Assembly: GCA_029551925.1 (NCBI GenBank)
Contig: JAKPEO010000054.1
Coordinates: forward strand, 1 to 21,216
DNA length: 21,216 nucleotides
Reading direction: 5' to 3'
Source: a bacterium
GTDB taxonomy: Bacteria > JAGOBX01
Positions 1-8,236 of this stretch are shown in pieces (the first letter of the stretch is position 1; every line of letters begins with the position of its first letter). A program made the translations under genes and the position numbers. The notes beneath the pieces were generated by a model. That model did not search any database. It saw only the letters and a program-made list of their open reading frames with translations, and was not told the DNA's origin.

Positions 1-96
1 AATCCTGGCAGCGGTGTGGTTTTTCATTCTGATCGCGGAAGTCAGTATGTTAGTAATGAATTCAAGGTTGTATTGAAATTTTATTATTTTATTTAG
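1..96 (+). pseudogene. IS3-family transposase (OrfB) remnant
   Basis: Frame 1 is open from the left edge to a TAG at 94-96 and contains the motif HSDRGSQYVS, which is the block around the second catalytic Asp of the rve/DDE integrase core in IS3-family OrfB proteins. After about 20 recognisable residues the reading drifts into Phe/Tyr/Ile-rich sequence and stops, without the later part of the domain carrying the catalytic Glu. The copy is therefore truncated at its 3' end, and its 5' end lies outside the window. No terminal inverted repeat is visible nearby. It is read as a dead insertion-sequence stump. Confidence 0.75.
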
Positions 97-141
97 AGTA
101 TGAGCGGCGCCGGTAACTGATGTTCTTTAAACTTCGGCTCC

Positions 142-303
142 TTAACTATCCGCTAATTCTTCAAATAATTTTTGATTTTTATCAGAGTCTTCTATATCAA
201 AAAATAACGCTATGTCGATAAATTCAATGTGTGTGTCTTATAAAATCTTGCGCGGCCGCGAAAATAAACCTATTTGCGCGCCGTCATTTATCAATTCTTT
301 TAT
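142..303 (-). pseudogene. possible decayed coding stretch (low confidence)
   Basis: One minus-strand frame reads as protein-like sequence (…INDGAQIGLFSRPRKIL, stop at 238-240, then DTHIEFIDIALFFDIEDSDK…ELADS, stop at 142-144). The acidic/hydrophobic composition after the internal stop looks more like protein than like random AT-rich DNA, but no family is recognised. The rest of 97-399 shows nothing else except the promoter before position 400. It may be a degraded gene next to the dead transposase, or chance. Confidence 0.2.
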
Positions 304-361
304 TCAACAGCGTCTTGTCTATATAATTTTCTATAATAAATTGCAATTTTATGTAAATTTA

Positions 362-389
362 TTGACTTTTTATTTAGCAAGATTATAAT
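362..389 (+). promoter_or_regulatory. sigma70-type promoter for the 400-2847 pair
   Basis: TTGACT at 362-367, a 16-bp spacer and a perfect TATAAT at 384-389. The -10 box ends 10 nt before the ATG at 400 and no Shine-Dalgarno sequence fits between them. Transcription would start only about 3-4 nt before the start codon, giving a leaderless or nearly leaderless message. Confidence 0.7.
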
Positions 390-399
390 TCAAAAAAAT

Positions 400-1671
400 A
401 TGAAGAAAATAAGCGTTTCTTTTATTTTAATTTTATTTTTAATCTTTAAATTATCGGCGAATAATAATATCCTTGTGCCGATGGATAAAAAACAAACAGA
501 CCATCTCAAAGCATATGGTCTTGCTTACTGGGCAATCGGCAATAATCCGACAGGCAACAAAATATATTGGCTTTTGAATTATCGCGGCGGATCATTTTTA
601 ATTCCTTATTCAGACGAAGTTATAAAAAAAAGTCGGCTTATGGGCGTAGCAACAGAAATAATCAATGATCGTCAACTAAACGAAATAGAATTACTTATTC
701 AGCAAGAAAATATGGATAAAGTAGAATTAGAAAAGCAGCCGAAAATTGCAGTATATGTACCGCCTACCAATAATCCCTGGGACGACGCTGTAACACTCGC
801 TTTAACTTATGCAGAAATACCATACGATAAGATCTGGGATGATAAAATTTTAAAAGACGCTCTAAAAGATTATGACTGGCTGCATTTACATCACGAAGAT
901 TTTACTGGACAATATGATAAATTTTTTCGGTCATTTGCTAATGCTCCGTGGTATATTAATAAAGTTGCAGAATATACAAAATTTGCCGCTTCTCTTGGTT
1001 TTAATAGCGTGCGCGAACAAAAATGCGCTGTTGCGAAATCTATAAAAAACTATGTTCAAAACGGCGGATTTTTATTCGCTATGTGTTCAGCGCCAGAAGC
1101 GTTGGATATTGCTTTATCATTAGAAGGTATTGATTTTATTGCGCAAGAAATTGACGGCACGCCAGTCACAAAAAATTTTATGAATTTTATTGATTATTCC
1201 AAAACATTAGCATTTGAAAATTTTATAGTTTTCAACGACCCTTATTACAATCCAAAATCAGATATTGATTTTAATAAAGTCAATACTCCTCAAAGAATAG
1301 AAGATAATCCATTTGAATTATTTGAATTTTCAGCGAAATTTGATCAAGTACCGACAATGCTCACTCAAAATCATCAAACAATCATCAAGGGCTTTTTAGG
1401 ACTTACTACGTCATTTGCAAAAGATAAAATAAAAAAAGAATGTATTATTTTAGCGACTAATACAGGCGGTCAAAACTCTGTAAAATATCTGCACCGCAAA
1501 TATGGCAAAGGCACGCTTACTTATTTAGGCGGACACGATCCGGAAGATTACGCTCATCAAATCGGGGCGGAACATACTAATCTTAATCTTTACAAAAATT
1601 CGCCGGGCTATCGCTTAATACTTAATAATGTCTTATTTCCAGCGGCAAAACAGAAAAAATTAAAAACATAA
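400..1671 (+). CDS. exported 'asparagine synthetase B'-type protein of unknown function
   Basis: This 423-residue protein begins with a signal peptide (MKK, a hydrophobic run to about residue 18, then SANN), so it is exported. The mature part opens with ILVPMD…QTDHLKAYGLAYWA and WLLNYRGGSF, and later has WLHLHHEDFTGQY and NGGFLFAMCSAPEALDIAL. I recognise these conserved blocks from a family often labelled 'asparagine synthetase B' in Bacteroidota-like genomes. It lacks the N-terminal Cys glutaminase and the ATP-pyrophosphatase of real AsnB, so that name is probably wrong. The GGFLFAMCSA segment resembles the nucleophile-elbow region of class I glutamine-amidotransferase-like folds, which is an inference. 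It is followed after 6 nt by the GT87-like gene, so the two are probably co-transcribed. Substrate unknown. Confidence 0.7.
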   Translation: MKKISVSFILILFLIFKLSANNNILVPMDKKQTDHLKAYGLAYWAIGNNPTGNKIYWLLNYRGGSFLIPYSDEVIKKSRLMGVATEIINDRQLNEIELLIQQENMDKVELEKQPKIAVYVPPTNNPWDDAVTLALTYAEIPYDKIWDDKILKDALKDYDWLHLHHEDFTGQYDKFFRSFANAPWYINKVAEYTKFAASLGFNSVREQKCAVAKSIKNYVQNGGFLFAMCSAPEALDIALSLEGIDFIAQEIDGTPVTKNFMNFIDYSKTLAFENFIVFNDPYYNPKSDIDFNKVNTPQRIEDNPFELFEFSAKFDQVPTMLTQNHQTIIKGFLGLTTSFAKDKIKKECIILATNTGGQNSVKYLHRKYGKGTLTYLGGHDPEDYAHQIGAEHTNLNLYKNSPGYRLILNNVLFPAAKQKKLKT

Positions 1672-1677
1672 AAATAT

Positions 1678-2847
1678 ATGAAAAATAAAATTTTTATTTA
1701 CGCATTTTTTTCTTTTGCAATATTATATTTTTGTTATCGCGGAATAATCTATCCCGCATTAAACAACAACGATGACTTTGGGGTATATTATCATACTGCT
1801 CTTAAAATTTCTAATTTTGATTTGGATATTTATAATACTAAAATTCATACTGATGTTTTTAATTATCCGCCGATTTTCGCGCTTATGCTCAAACCAATAA
1901 TATTTTTCGATTATCAGACTTCAAAAATTATTTGGCTGGTTTTTAATATATTTTTTTATTTATTATCCATATTATTGCTTTTAAAAACCTTAAACATAGA
2001 TAATTGCGATATGCCGTTGTATTTTTCATTAGCGCTGTTATATAATCCCACTCTCGAAACTCTTAAATGGGGACAAATAAATATTTTCATTTTATTTTTG
2101 ATTGTCAGCGGTTTTTTTTTGTATCGCAAAAACCATTCGCTCTTATCCGCTTTGAGTTTTGCTGTCGCCGCTGTAATAAAATTATCTCCGGCAATTTTTA
2201 TATTGTTCTTTTTGATTAAAAAAAAAATTAAAATTGCCTTATGGTTTATTGTTTTTATCGCGCTTTTTAATATTATATCTATATTCGTATTCGGCAAACA
2301 AATTGTAATCGGATACTATACTGATTTACTGCCTGCTCTTATGCATCGCGGAATGTTTGACAATCCGTATAATCAATCGTTTCATAATTTATATTGGCGA
2401 TTATTCAAACACGGGCATGGCTATTCTACGCCGCTTGTCTATGCTCCGAATATTTTTAATATTTTGACAACGCTGACAACTTATTCAATATTTATATTCT
2501 CTTTGATTTTTATATGGAAGCACCGCACGAAAAATGATTCGCTAATTTTAGCGGCGCTGCTAATCTTGACACTACTGTGTTCTAATGTTTCGTGGGAGCA
2601 TCATTATTCATTAACGATTTTTGCTTTTATTATTGTTTTTAAATTTTTAGACGAAAATTATATTAATAAATATGCTCTTATTATTTTCTGCTGCGCTTAT
2701 GCGTTAATGTCTGTAAAAATAGGATATGACAATAAATTACTATTACGCGGAATCCTAAATATATTTGTTTCAATAAGATTATACTCTGCGATTTTATTGT
2801 ATTTTATTATATTTCTCTGTATTAAATTTTCTAAAAATAATAATTAA
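1678..2847 (+). CDS. GT87-family (DUF2029-like) membrane glycosyltransferase
   Basis: A 389-residue polytopic membrane protein with about ten hydrophobic segments. The early loop DFGVYYHTALKISNFDLDIYN followed by FNYPPIFALMLKP, and the later AAVIKLSPAIFILFFL, match the GT87 (PimE-like, DUF2029) pattern, in which an Asp in the first extracytoplasmic loop is the presumed catalytic residue. Such enzymes move a sugar from a polyprenyl-phosphate carrier to a lipid or glycan on the outer face of the membrane. The gene starts 6 nt after the exported protein gene, with no clear ribosome-binding site of its own. Its last 54 nt overlap the 3' end of the convergent YfhO gene. Acceptor and sugar cannot be read from sequence. 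Confidence 0.75.
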   Translation: MKNKIFIYAFFSFAILYFCYRGIIYPALNNNDDFGVYYHTALKISNFDLDIYNTKIHTDVFNYPPIFALMLKPIIFFDYQTSKIIWLVFNIFFYLLSILLLLKTLNIDNCDMPLYFSLALLYNPTLETLKWGQINIFILFLIVSGFFLYRKNHSLLSALSFAVAAVIKLSPAIFILFFLIKKKIKIALWFIVFIALFNIISIFVFGKQIVIGYYTDLLPALMHRGMFDNPYNQSFHNLYWRLFKHGHGYSTPLVYAPNIFNILTTLTTYSIFIFSLIFIWKHRTKNDSLILAALLILTLLCSNVSWEHHYSLTIFAFIIVFKFLDENYINKYALIIFCCAYALMSVKIGYDNKLLLRGILNIFVSIRLYSAILLYFIIFLCIKFSKNNN

Positions 2848-5247
2848 AAAAACAATTATCAAAAATACAATTGAAATAGCCGTGCCTTTTTTTAATGCGC
2901 TGAATGAATAATAAAGTTCTATTTTATTAATGCCCGGATTGATAATTAGGGCTTTAAATAAATAATTAGCGCGATATATTTTTGCCGGCTGATTATTATT
3001 TAATGCGCGCCATTCATCGTAATAAGAATCATTATAAATCATTAGCGCTGGTTTATTATACGGATTATGCACTTCTAATTTTAGTTTATTATAATTATTG
3101 GTTATTATCTTAAAACTAATATTTTCCGCGGTTTCAGCAAATTCTGAAATATCAATTTTTTCTTCTAATACCACCGTTTTATGACAATCAAAATTATCGG
3201 AACTTAAAATTTCAAGAATATTATTTTCATCTGCATATTGAATATTACTAACAAAATGTATCAAAGGCAGCGCATCTGAAATTTTATAAATATAAACTTT
3301 ATTATTCAAAATTATTGGCGCCGCAGATTTATCATTTAGATTATTTATTTCAGCATCAGTTATTAAATATTTTACGCTTGCAATTTTCAAAAGATTATAT
3401 GCGCCTTTATGAATAGCATTGCGGTAATCAACTAATCTTTTATAAATCAGAGCATCATATCCCCATAAGCCGCGAATATTATATAATGACGACCGCCCTT
3501 CCGACATATATTCAGACAGCGTAAAATACGGCGTTTTATCATAATTCAAGCCCTGAGCGTTTTTTAAATCATAATACATTCTTCCGCGATTCCAAGTATA
3601 TACCCGAAAAAATTCAGGATTATCAACAGTTTTCAAATATTGCGCAGTTTCTGGTATTTTATTAAAAAAATTTTTTTCAATCATCGGCATATTGCGCCGC
3701 GCAAAATACAGCAATTCATAAAGCAATAGCACAACAAGCAACGCGGCTAATAATATTTTATTAGTTTTAATAATCGAATTTTGAAAAATCAAAATATAAA
3801 TCAAAACCGAAAATATCAAAAAATGAATGCTCGTTTTTTGATAGGTATTTACAAGACGCTGCAGTTTATTAGAATAAAATTCGCTATCTACTCGCTGCGG
3901 CGCTTTGATAAATTTAGCGAATAATAAAGATTTCTGCGGCGAAGTATTATTAATATTAGTTTTCACAAAATTATCAACTATCGAAAATATTTGAGTTTTA
4001 AAAACATTAAATAGCGCGGTATGCAATAAAAATACAATTATCAGAGCAATATTTAAAAATTTTAGAATTTTAAATTTTATCTTTTGATTTTGCGATTTGA
4101 ATTTTAAAAGTTCGTCAATGCCAAAAGCCGCTAATACGCTTAATGACAAAATAAAAAACAGTAGAAATCTTGAAGGCGCTCTGAAAGTTTTAAAACCCGG
4201 AACATAATACAAAATTCTGAATAATGGCGTATTTCCGCCTAATCCGAGTATCAAGAAAATTAGAGTTGTAATAGTAAAAATTTTAACATAATTATTTTGT
4301 CTAAATAAAAATTTTATTGATATTAACGCCAAAAAAATCGTGATAATTCCGCAATAAATTGTAAATTCGTCAATACCTTCTTCGCCGAAATATGAATTAT
4401 CCATTATATTGCCGGCAAAATCAGGATAAACTAAATTTAAAATATTATACAGAGGCATTGACCGCATAACCATATAACTATATTTTTCGGAAGATGAAGT
4501 TTCTGCTGCGCGCGAAGTAACAGCAGAGTATTTCAAAGTTTCTAATAATTGAAAAGCGGATAATCCTGCGCCTAATATATAGACAATCGCTAAAAATTTA
4601 ATTGAATTTTTAAGATTAGTTTTTTTAGAAGCTTCGCAAATAATTCGCAACGCTGAAAATACAGATAAAAAAATAAATGTTGTGAATATCGGCTGCGGAT
4701 GACCTGCTAATAATTGCAAAGCCACAGCAAAACCAGCGAATATAATAAATTTAAAATTAAAATTAGTATTAAAAAATTTCAAATAACAATATAATATAAA
4801 AGGCGTCCAAGCGCGCGATGCGATAATCGCAAAATTAAAATGATGCGCTGTCATAAATCCGCTAAATGTATAAGCAACAGCGCCAAATATCGCGGCAAAA
4901 TCTGAAACATTAAGTTGTTTGATAAAAAGAAAAGTAAAAACCAAATTCAAAAAAAACGAAAAAATAACAATATAGGTATATAAATCAGCAGCGTCAAAAA
5001 ATAAATGACCTAATAACATCGGCGGATAAAATACCGCAGATTGAAATGCAATTTGCGGCATTCCGCAAAATTGAAAAGGATTCCAAGCCGGTAATAATAA
5101 ATTTCTTATCTGTTTGCCGCAAAAATCAAGATAAGTATGCAGCACGAGCGCCATATCATAATAAAATATCCGCTCTCCTAAAAATATCGCAGACCAAAAA
5201 AATAATAAAATAACAATAACAAAAAACACAAAATATATTTTTTTCAT
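2794..5247 (-). CDS. YfhO-family large polytopic membrane protein
   Basis: About 817 residues with a dozen or more membrane segments in the first two-thirds and a soluble extracytoplasmic C-terminal part followed by a final hydrophobic helix. Early motifs GERIFYYDMALVLHTYLDF, LPAWNPFQFCGMP and FQSAVFYPPMLLG are characteristic of the YfhO family, GT-C-like proteins implicated in lipid-linked glycosylation (Bacillus YfhO acts on lipoteichoic acid). The C-terminal NDSYYDEWRA block is also typical. A TTG codon lies directly before the ATG at 5247; I chose the ATG because the promoter lies 9 nt before it. The 3' end overlaps the convergent GT87-like gene by 54 nt. It probably acts in cell-surface glycan decoration; substrate unknown. 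Confidence 0.8.
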   Translation of the reverse strand: MKKIYFVFFVIVILLFFWSAIFLGERIFYYDMALVLHTYLDFCGKQIRNLLLPAWNPFQFCGMPQIAFQSAVFYPPMLLGHLFFDAADLYTYIVIFSFFLNLVFTFLFIKQLNVSDFAAIFGAVAYTFSGFMTAHHFNFAIIASRAWTPFILYCYLKFFNTNFNFKFIIFAGFAVALQLLAGHPQPIFTTFIFLSVFSALRIICEASKKTNLKNSIKFLAIVYILGAGLSAFQLLETLKYSAVTSRAAETSSSEKYSYMVMRSMPLYNILNLVYPDFAGNIMDNSYFGEEGIDEFTIYCGIITIFLALISIKFLFRQNNYVKIFTITTLIFLILGLGGNTPLFRILYYVPGFKTFRAPSRFLLFFILSLSVLAAFGIDELLKFKSQNQKIKFKILKFLNIALIIVFLLHTALFNVFKTQIFSIVDNFVKTNINNTSPQKSLLFAKFIKAPQRVDSEFYSNKLQRLVNTYQKTSIHFLIFSVLIYILIFQNSIIKTNKILLAALLVVLLLYELLYFARRNMPMIEKNFFNKIPETAQYLKTVDNPEFFRVYTWNRGRMYYDLKNAQGLNYDKTPYFTLSEYMSEGRSSLYNIRGLWGYDALIYKRLVDYRNAIHKGAYNLLKIASVKYLITDAEINNLNDKSAAPIILNNKVYIYKISDALPLIHFVSNIQYADENNILEILSSDNFDCHKTVVLEEKIDISEFAETAENISFKIITNNYNKLKLEVHNPYNKPALMIYNDSYYDEWRALNNNQPAKIYRANYLFKALIINPGINKIELYYSFSALKKGTAISIVFLIIVFLIIIFRKFNTEKYNKIQ

Positions 5248-5256
5248 CAAGCAATT

Positions 5257-5284
5257 ATTATATTAAAACTAATTTTAAATTCAA
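5257..5284 (-). promoter_or_regulatory. sigma70-type promoter for the YfhO gene
   Basis: On the minus strand, TTGAAT (5279-5284), a 16-bp spacer and TATAAT (5257-5262). The -10 box ends 9 nt before the ATG at 5247 with no Shine-Dalgarno sequence, the same near-leaderless geometry seen at four other genes here. It sits back-to-back with the methyltransferase promoter in an 89-bp divergent intergenic region. Confidence 0.6.
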
Positions 5285-5299
5285 ACCTTTTTTATTTTA

Positions 5300-5327
5300 T
5301 TGATTTTTTAAATACCCAAAATATAAT
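5300..5327 (+). promoter_or_regulatory. sigma70-type promoter for the methyltransferase gene
   Basis: TTGATT (5300-5305), a 16-bp spacer and TATAAT (5322-5327), with the -10 box ending 9 nt before the ATG at 5337 and no Shine-Dalgarno sequence. The promoter looks intact although the gene it serves is frameshifted. Confidence 0.65.
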
Positions 5328-5336
5328 TAACACACT

Positions 5337-6031
5337 ATGAATAAAGAAAAAGAAATACAAACTTTTTATGATGATTTTTCTAATAACTACGATAATTTTT
5401 ATGGAAAAATCACTACTCAACATTATCTAAATAAAGAAAAAAATATTTTGAAAAACTTTTTAAATAATTATCAACAAATAATCGAGATAGGCGCAGGCAC
5501 AGGAGAAAATCTATGCAATTTAAAAACAGTTTCTAATAAATTAATCGGTATTGATATATCGTTTAAAATGTGTAAAAAAATGAAAGAAAAAAATATTATT
5601 GCTATTCAATCGAATGCAATTAATCTGCCATTAAAAAAATAGATAATTTATTAATGTTTTTATTTATTCATCATTTTAATTACATTGATAAAAACAACTT
5701 TGAAAAATTGCTAAATAATATTTCCACTAATTTATCCAACAGCAAGAGAATTATAATAAAAGAATCAAATAGATTAAATATTATCTCGCGATTGATACAT
5801 TTCATAATAAAAGAAAAAAATATGGTTAATATCACGCCATTTTATCTATTAAATACTTTAAAAAACAATGGCTATGTGATTGAAAAAATTTATTTTTATG
5901 GTTTTATGATGCCAAAAGTTTCAAAAAAATTATATATTATTTTTAAATTATTAGAAAGTATAATTGAAAAACTGCCAGTTTTAAAATATATACTAACTTC
6001 TCATTACATTATCATTGCAAAAAAGCAATAG
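5337..6031 (+). pseudogene. class I SAM-dependent methyltransferase, frameshifted
   Basis: The 5' part (5337-5642) has FYDDFSNNYDNFY, motif I IIEIGAGTGENL (about residues 48-58) and motif II-like LIGIDISFKM, all typical of small class I SAM methyltransferases. It ends at a TAG directly after a run of seven A (5633-5639). The rest continues in another frame (to 6031) as KKIDNLLMFLFIHHFNYI…, the expected motif IV to post-IV region with the HHF block. Adding one A to the run would join both parts into about 230 residues. It is either a pseudogene, a sequencing or assembly error, or a gene expressed through slippage at the A-run. The final 20 nt overlap the convergent GT39-like gene. The methylated substrate is unknown. 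Confidence 0.7.
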
Positions 6032-7478
6032 TTTTTTTTAAGATATATATTATAATCAAAATAATGGCAGTATAAATCGCCAGTGAAATAATAAATATTA
6101 AACTATTATTTCTAAAAAATCGGAAAATATGAAAGAGCCAGATTTGCGCTTCGCCTACGCCTTTAAATGATATGCGATTTATATATATTGGCCGCTGATT
6201 GGTAAAATCCAAATAATTTTGATATAATAGCAATACCTGTCCTTTAATTGCAGATATTTTCGGCAAATCGTGAGTATTTTCATAAATCAAATTATTATTA
6301 AAACAAAAAGCTAAAAATGAATTTGAATTAATAGATGCAGCCAAAATCTGTATAAATATTGATATTGCAATTATTACGATTGCCAAAATTTTTAGATATT
6401 TATTCTGAAAAATATATTCAAAATCAATAACTAAAAACAAAAACGGAAAGGCGGGCAGTAAATATCGCGGTCCCCAGCAAAATGCACCGGGCCAATAAAT
6501 AAAAAAAGAATGAATTAATAATGCAGTCAGAAAAATTAAAAATGACAAAATTATATATTTTTTGTTTTTTATTGATTTTAATAGTGAAAAGAATATCAAT
6601 AAAAATATCGGATTAGTAATAAATATTCCTTTGCTTTTTTCAAACAAAAAACCCATAATAGCAATAAACGGATTATGCAATTCAGTTAAAAATCTATTAT
6701 CTGCCGCGCCAAAATCCAGTATATTACCAAAACGATAATAATTATAAATCATCAATAATACACAAAAAATAAAAAAATATAAAATAAAAACTTTAAAAAT
6801 TTTCAAATATTCTTTTAGTTGTTTGGATTTACAGTATTCAAAAATAAAAAATAAAAAAAACGGAATATAATAAATAAATCCGAGTGTTTTAGAAAATAGA
6901 TTATATCCCAAAAAAAATGCTGATAAATGTAAATTGCTATTTTTATTTGTGTTTTGATAACACAAATAAAAATAAAAAGTCAAAATCAATAACAATGCTT
7001 GAAATGGCTCTGTAAATAAAGTTTGAGAATAATGTAAAAACATTGTAGCGGTCGCTAATAATAAAGTTGAAATTAAAGAGCAGCGAGAGTTATTAAAAAG
7101 CAAATAATGTAATTTATAAAAAAAAACGAGCATTATAGAAACACAAACCACATTAAAAAAAGTATAAGACCATTTAATAATCAATTCTTTGTAAAACTGA
7201 TTATTTGTAAAATTAGAAAATAATTTACCTATTAAATAAAATGGTATCGCGGCAATAGGCATACCAATAGAAAACGGCGAATAATATTTGCCGTCTAATC
7301 CCTGTTTTGACGCAAAAGGCAGAGCTGGAATATCAAACGCCTGTTTTTCTACTAATGATTGCGTGATAAAATACAAGCCCAATCCGTCTTTATGATTAAT
7401 TTTTCCGGGCATTATTAAAGTAAACAACAAAAAGAAAAAAGCAAATAGATAAAAAACTATTTTTTTGTCGTGAGCCAT
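6012..7478 (-). CDS. GT39/PMT-like polytopic membrane glycosyltransferase
   Basis: 488 residues with about 11-12 hydrophobic segments and a short soluble tail. The first loop has NHKDGLGLYFITQSLVEKQAFDIP, followed by GKYYSPFSIGMPIAAIPFYL. The later WPGAFCWGPRYLLPAFPFLFL is typical of membrane GT-C proteins of the PMT/ArnT-like superfamily that use polyprenyl-phosphate sugars. Its start overlaps the end of the GT2 gene by 22 nt. A GT2 dolichyl-phosphate-sugar synthase followed by a GT-C enzyme is a natural pair: the first charges the carrier and the second transfers the sugar outside. The start MAHDKK has no Shine-Dalgarno sequence, consistent with translational coupling. Confidence 0.7.
   Translation of the reverse strand: MAHDKKIVFYLFAFFFLLFTLIMPGKINHKDGLGLYFITQSLVEKQAFDIPALPFASKQGLDGKYYSPFSIGMPIAAIPFYLIGKLFSNFTNNQFYKELIIKWSYTFFNVVCVSIMLVFFYKLHYLLFNNSRCSLISTLLLATATMFLHYSQTLFTEPFQALLLILTFYFYLCYQNTNKNSNLHLSAFFLGYNLFSKTLGFIYYIPFFLFFIFEYCKSKQLKEYLKIFKVFILYFFIFCVLLMIYNYYRFGNILDFGAADNRFLTELHNPFIAIMGFLFEKSKGIFITNPIFLLIFFSLLKSIKNKKYIILSFLIFLTALLIHSFFIYWPGAFCWGPRYLLPAFPFLFLVIDFEYIFQNKYLKILAIVIIAISIFIQILAASINSNSFLAFCFNNNLIYENTHDLPKISAIKGQVLLLYQNYLDFTNQRPIYINRISFKGVGEAQIWLFHIFRFFRNNSLIFIISLAIYTAIILIIIYILKKTIAFLQ
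6014..6039 (+). terminator. weak terminator-like hairpin
   Basis: A 5-bp stem (ATTGC 6014-6018 / GCAAT 6025-6029) with an A6 loop, then AG and T8 (6032-6039). It could end methyltransferase transcription, but the stem is short and it lies across the stop codons of two convergent genes. Confidence 0.3.
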
Positions 7479-8164
7479 AATTTTATAAGATTTTTTGAAT
7501 ATTCAATAATATCGCTAAAAAATCTAACTGTCGTAAATATATAATATTTTTTATTTAATGCTATTACTACTTCTTTTATTTTCAATTTATGTATATGCGC
7601 TGTATATACAATTTCTGTATCCCAAAACCAGCGATTATTCGGCGTATATTTCAGTAGCGGCAAAATCAGCGAGCGTTTAAAAAGTTTGCAGCCGCTTTCT
7701 GTATCATAATTCGGTAATTTTAATAAAAAATTAGCGAGAAAATGATACCCAGAAGTAAAAAAATATCTTACAAAATTTTTCAGTTCCATTTTATAAATTC
7801 TGCGAGCAATAACAAAATCACAACTATTATTAATTTCAATAAACATTGGCAAAATATAATGTATAGGTATTTCTAAATCATTATCGATAAAACCAGTGAT
7901 TTCGTTGGCTGCTAATTCTATACCTTTTTTAACTGCTGCGCCGCGACCTTGGTTATTTTCAAAATAAAAGAATACAGCGGTTGGATATTTTTTTTCGAGA
8001 ATTTTTAGGATACTTTTATTTTCTTGATTACTGCCATCGTCAATAATCAATAACTCATATTCTATTTTTATGAACTCAAAAAATTTTGTTATTTCTATTA
8101 ATGAATCGCTTAATATTTTTGCGTCATTGTATGTTGTTAATATCAGACTAATTTTATTTGTCAT
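7457..8164 (-). CDS. GT2-family glycosyltransferase, polyprenyl-phosphate sugar synthase-like
   Basis: About 235 residues with a GT-A fold: ISLILTTYNDAKIL at the N-terminus, LLIIDDGSN (about 38-46), NQGRGAAVKKGIELA (about 71-85) and the metal-binding FIDNDLEIP (Asp94/Asp96). The later ESGCKLFKRS and NRWFWDTEIV blocks match dolichyl/undecaprenyl-phosphate mannosyl- or glucosyltransferases (DPM1-like). The frame stays open 18 codons further upstream, but those codons are formed by a 30-bp palindrome, and only from the ATG at 8164 does the standard GT2 N-terminus begin, so I start there. It overlaps the downstream GT39-like gene and follows the radical SAM gene after 72 nt. Confidence 0.8.
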   Translation of the reverse strand: MTNKISLILTTYNDAKILSDSLIEITKFFEFIKIEYELLIIDDGSNQENKSILKILEKKYPTAVFFYFENNQGRGAAVKKGIELAANEITGFIDNDLEIPIHYILPMFIEINNSCDFVIARRIYKMELKNFVRYFFTSGYHFLANFLLKLPNYDTESGCKLFKRSLILPLLKYTPNNRWFWDTEIVYTAHIHKLKIKEVVIALNKKYYIFTTVRFFSDIIEYSKNLIKLWLTTKK

Positions 8165-8181
8165 ATTTTTGTTTATAACTC

Positions 8182-8211
8182 TATGTGCGAATGTGCGCAC
8201 ATTCGCACATA
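8182..8211. repeat. 30-bp perfect palindrome
   Basis: Left half TATGTGCGAATGTGC and right half GCACATTCGCACATA are exact reverse complements with no spacer. It lies in the 72-nt gap between the radical SAM and GT2 genes. On the minus strand the octamers ATGTTCGT, ATGTGCGA and ATGTGCGC follow one another, so it also has a short tandem character. It is far more GC-rich than its surroundings. It could be an operator, a dispersed palindromic element or an mRNA hairpin; it is not followed by a T-run. Confidence 0.85.
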
Positions 8212-8236
8212 CGAACATAATTTAATTTTTATTAAT

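Noticed and set aside
97-399. Possible tRNA or other structured RNA in the left intergenic stretch
   Set aside because: No cloverleaf, T-loop consensus or long stem could be found; only a promoter and weak coding remnants are seen.
8165-8218. 18-codon N-terminal extension of the GT2 glycosyltransferase
   Set aside because: The codons come from the 30-bp palindrome and its flank; the GT2 fold starts at the ATG at 8164.
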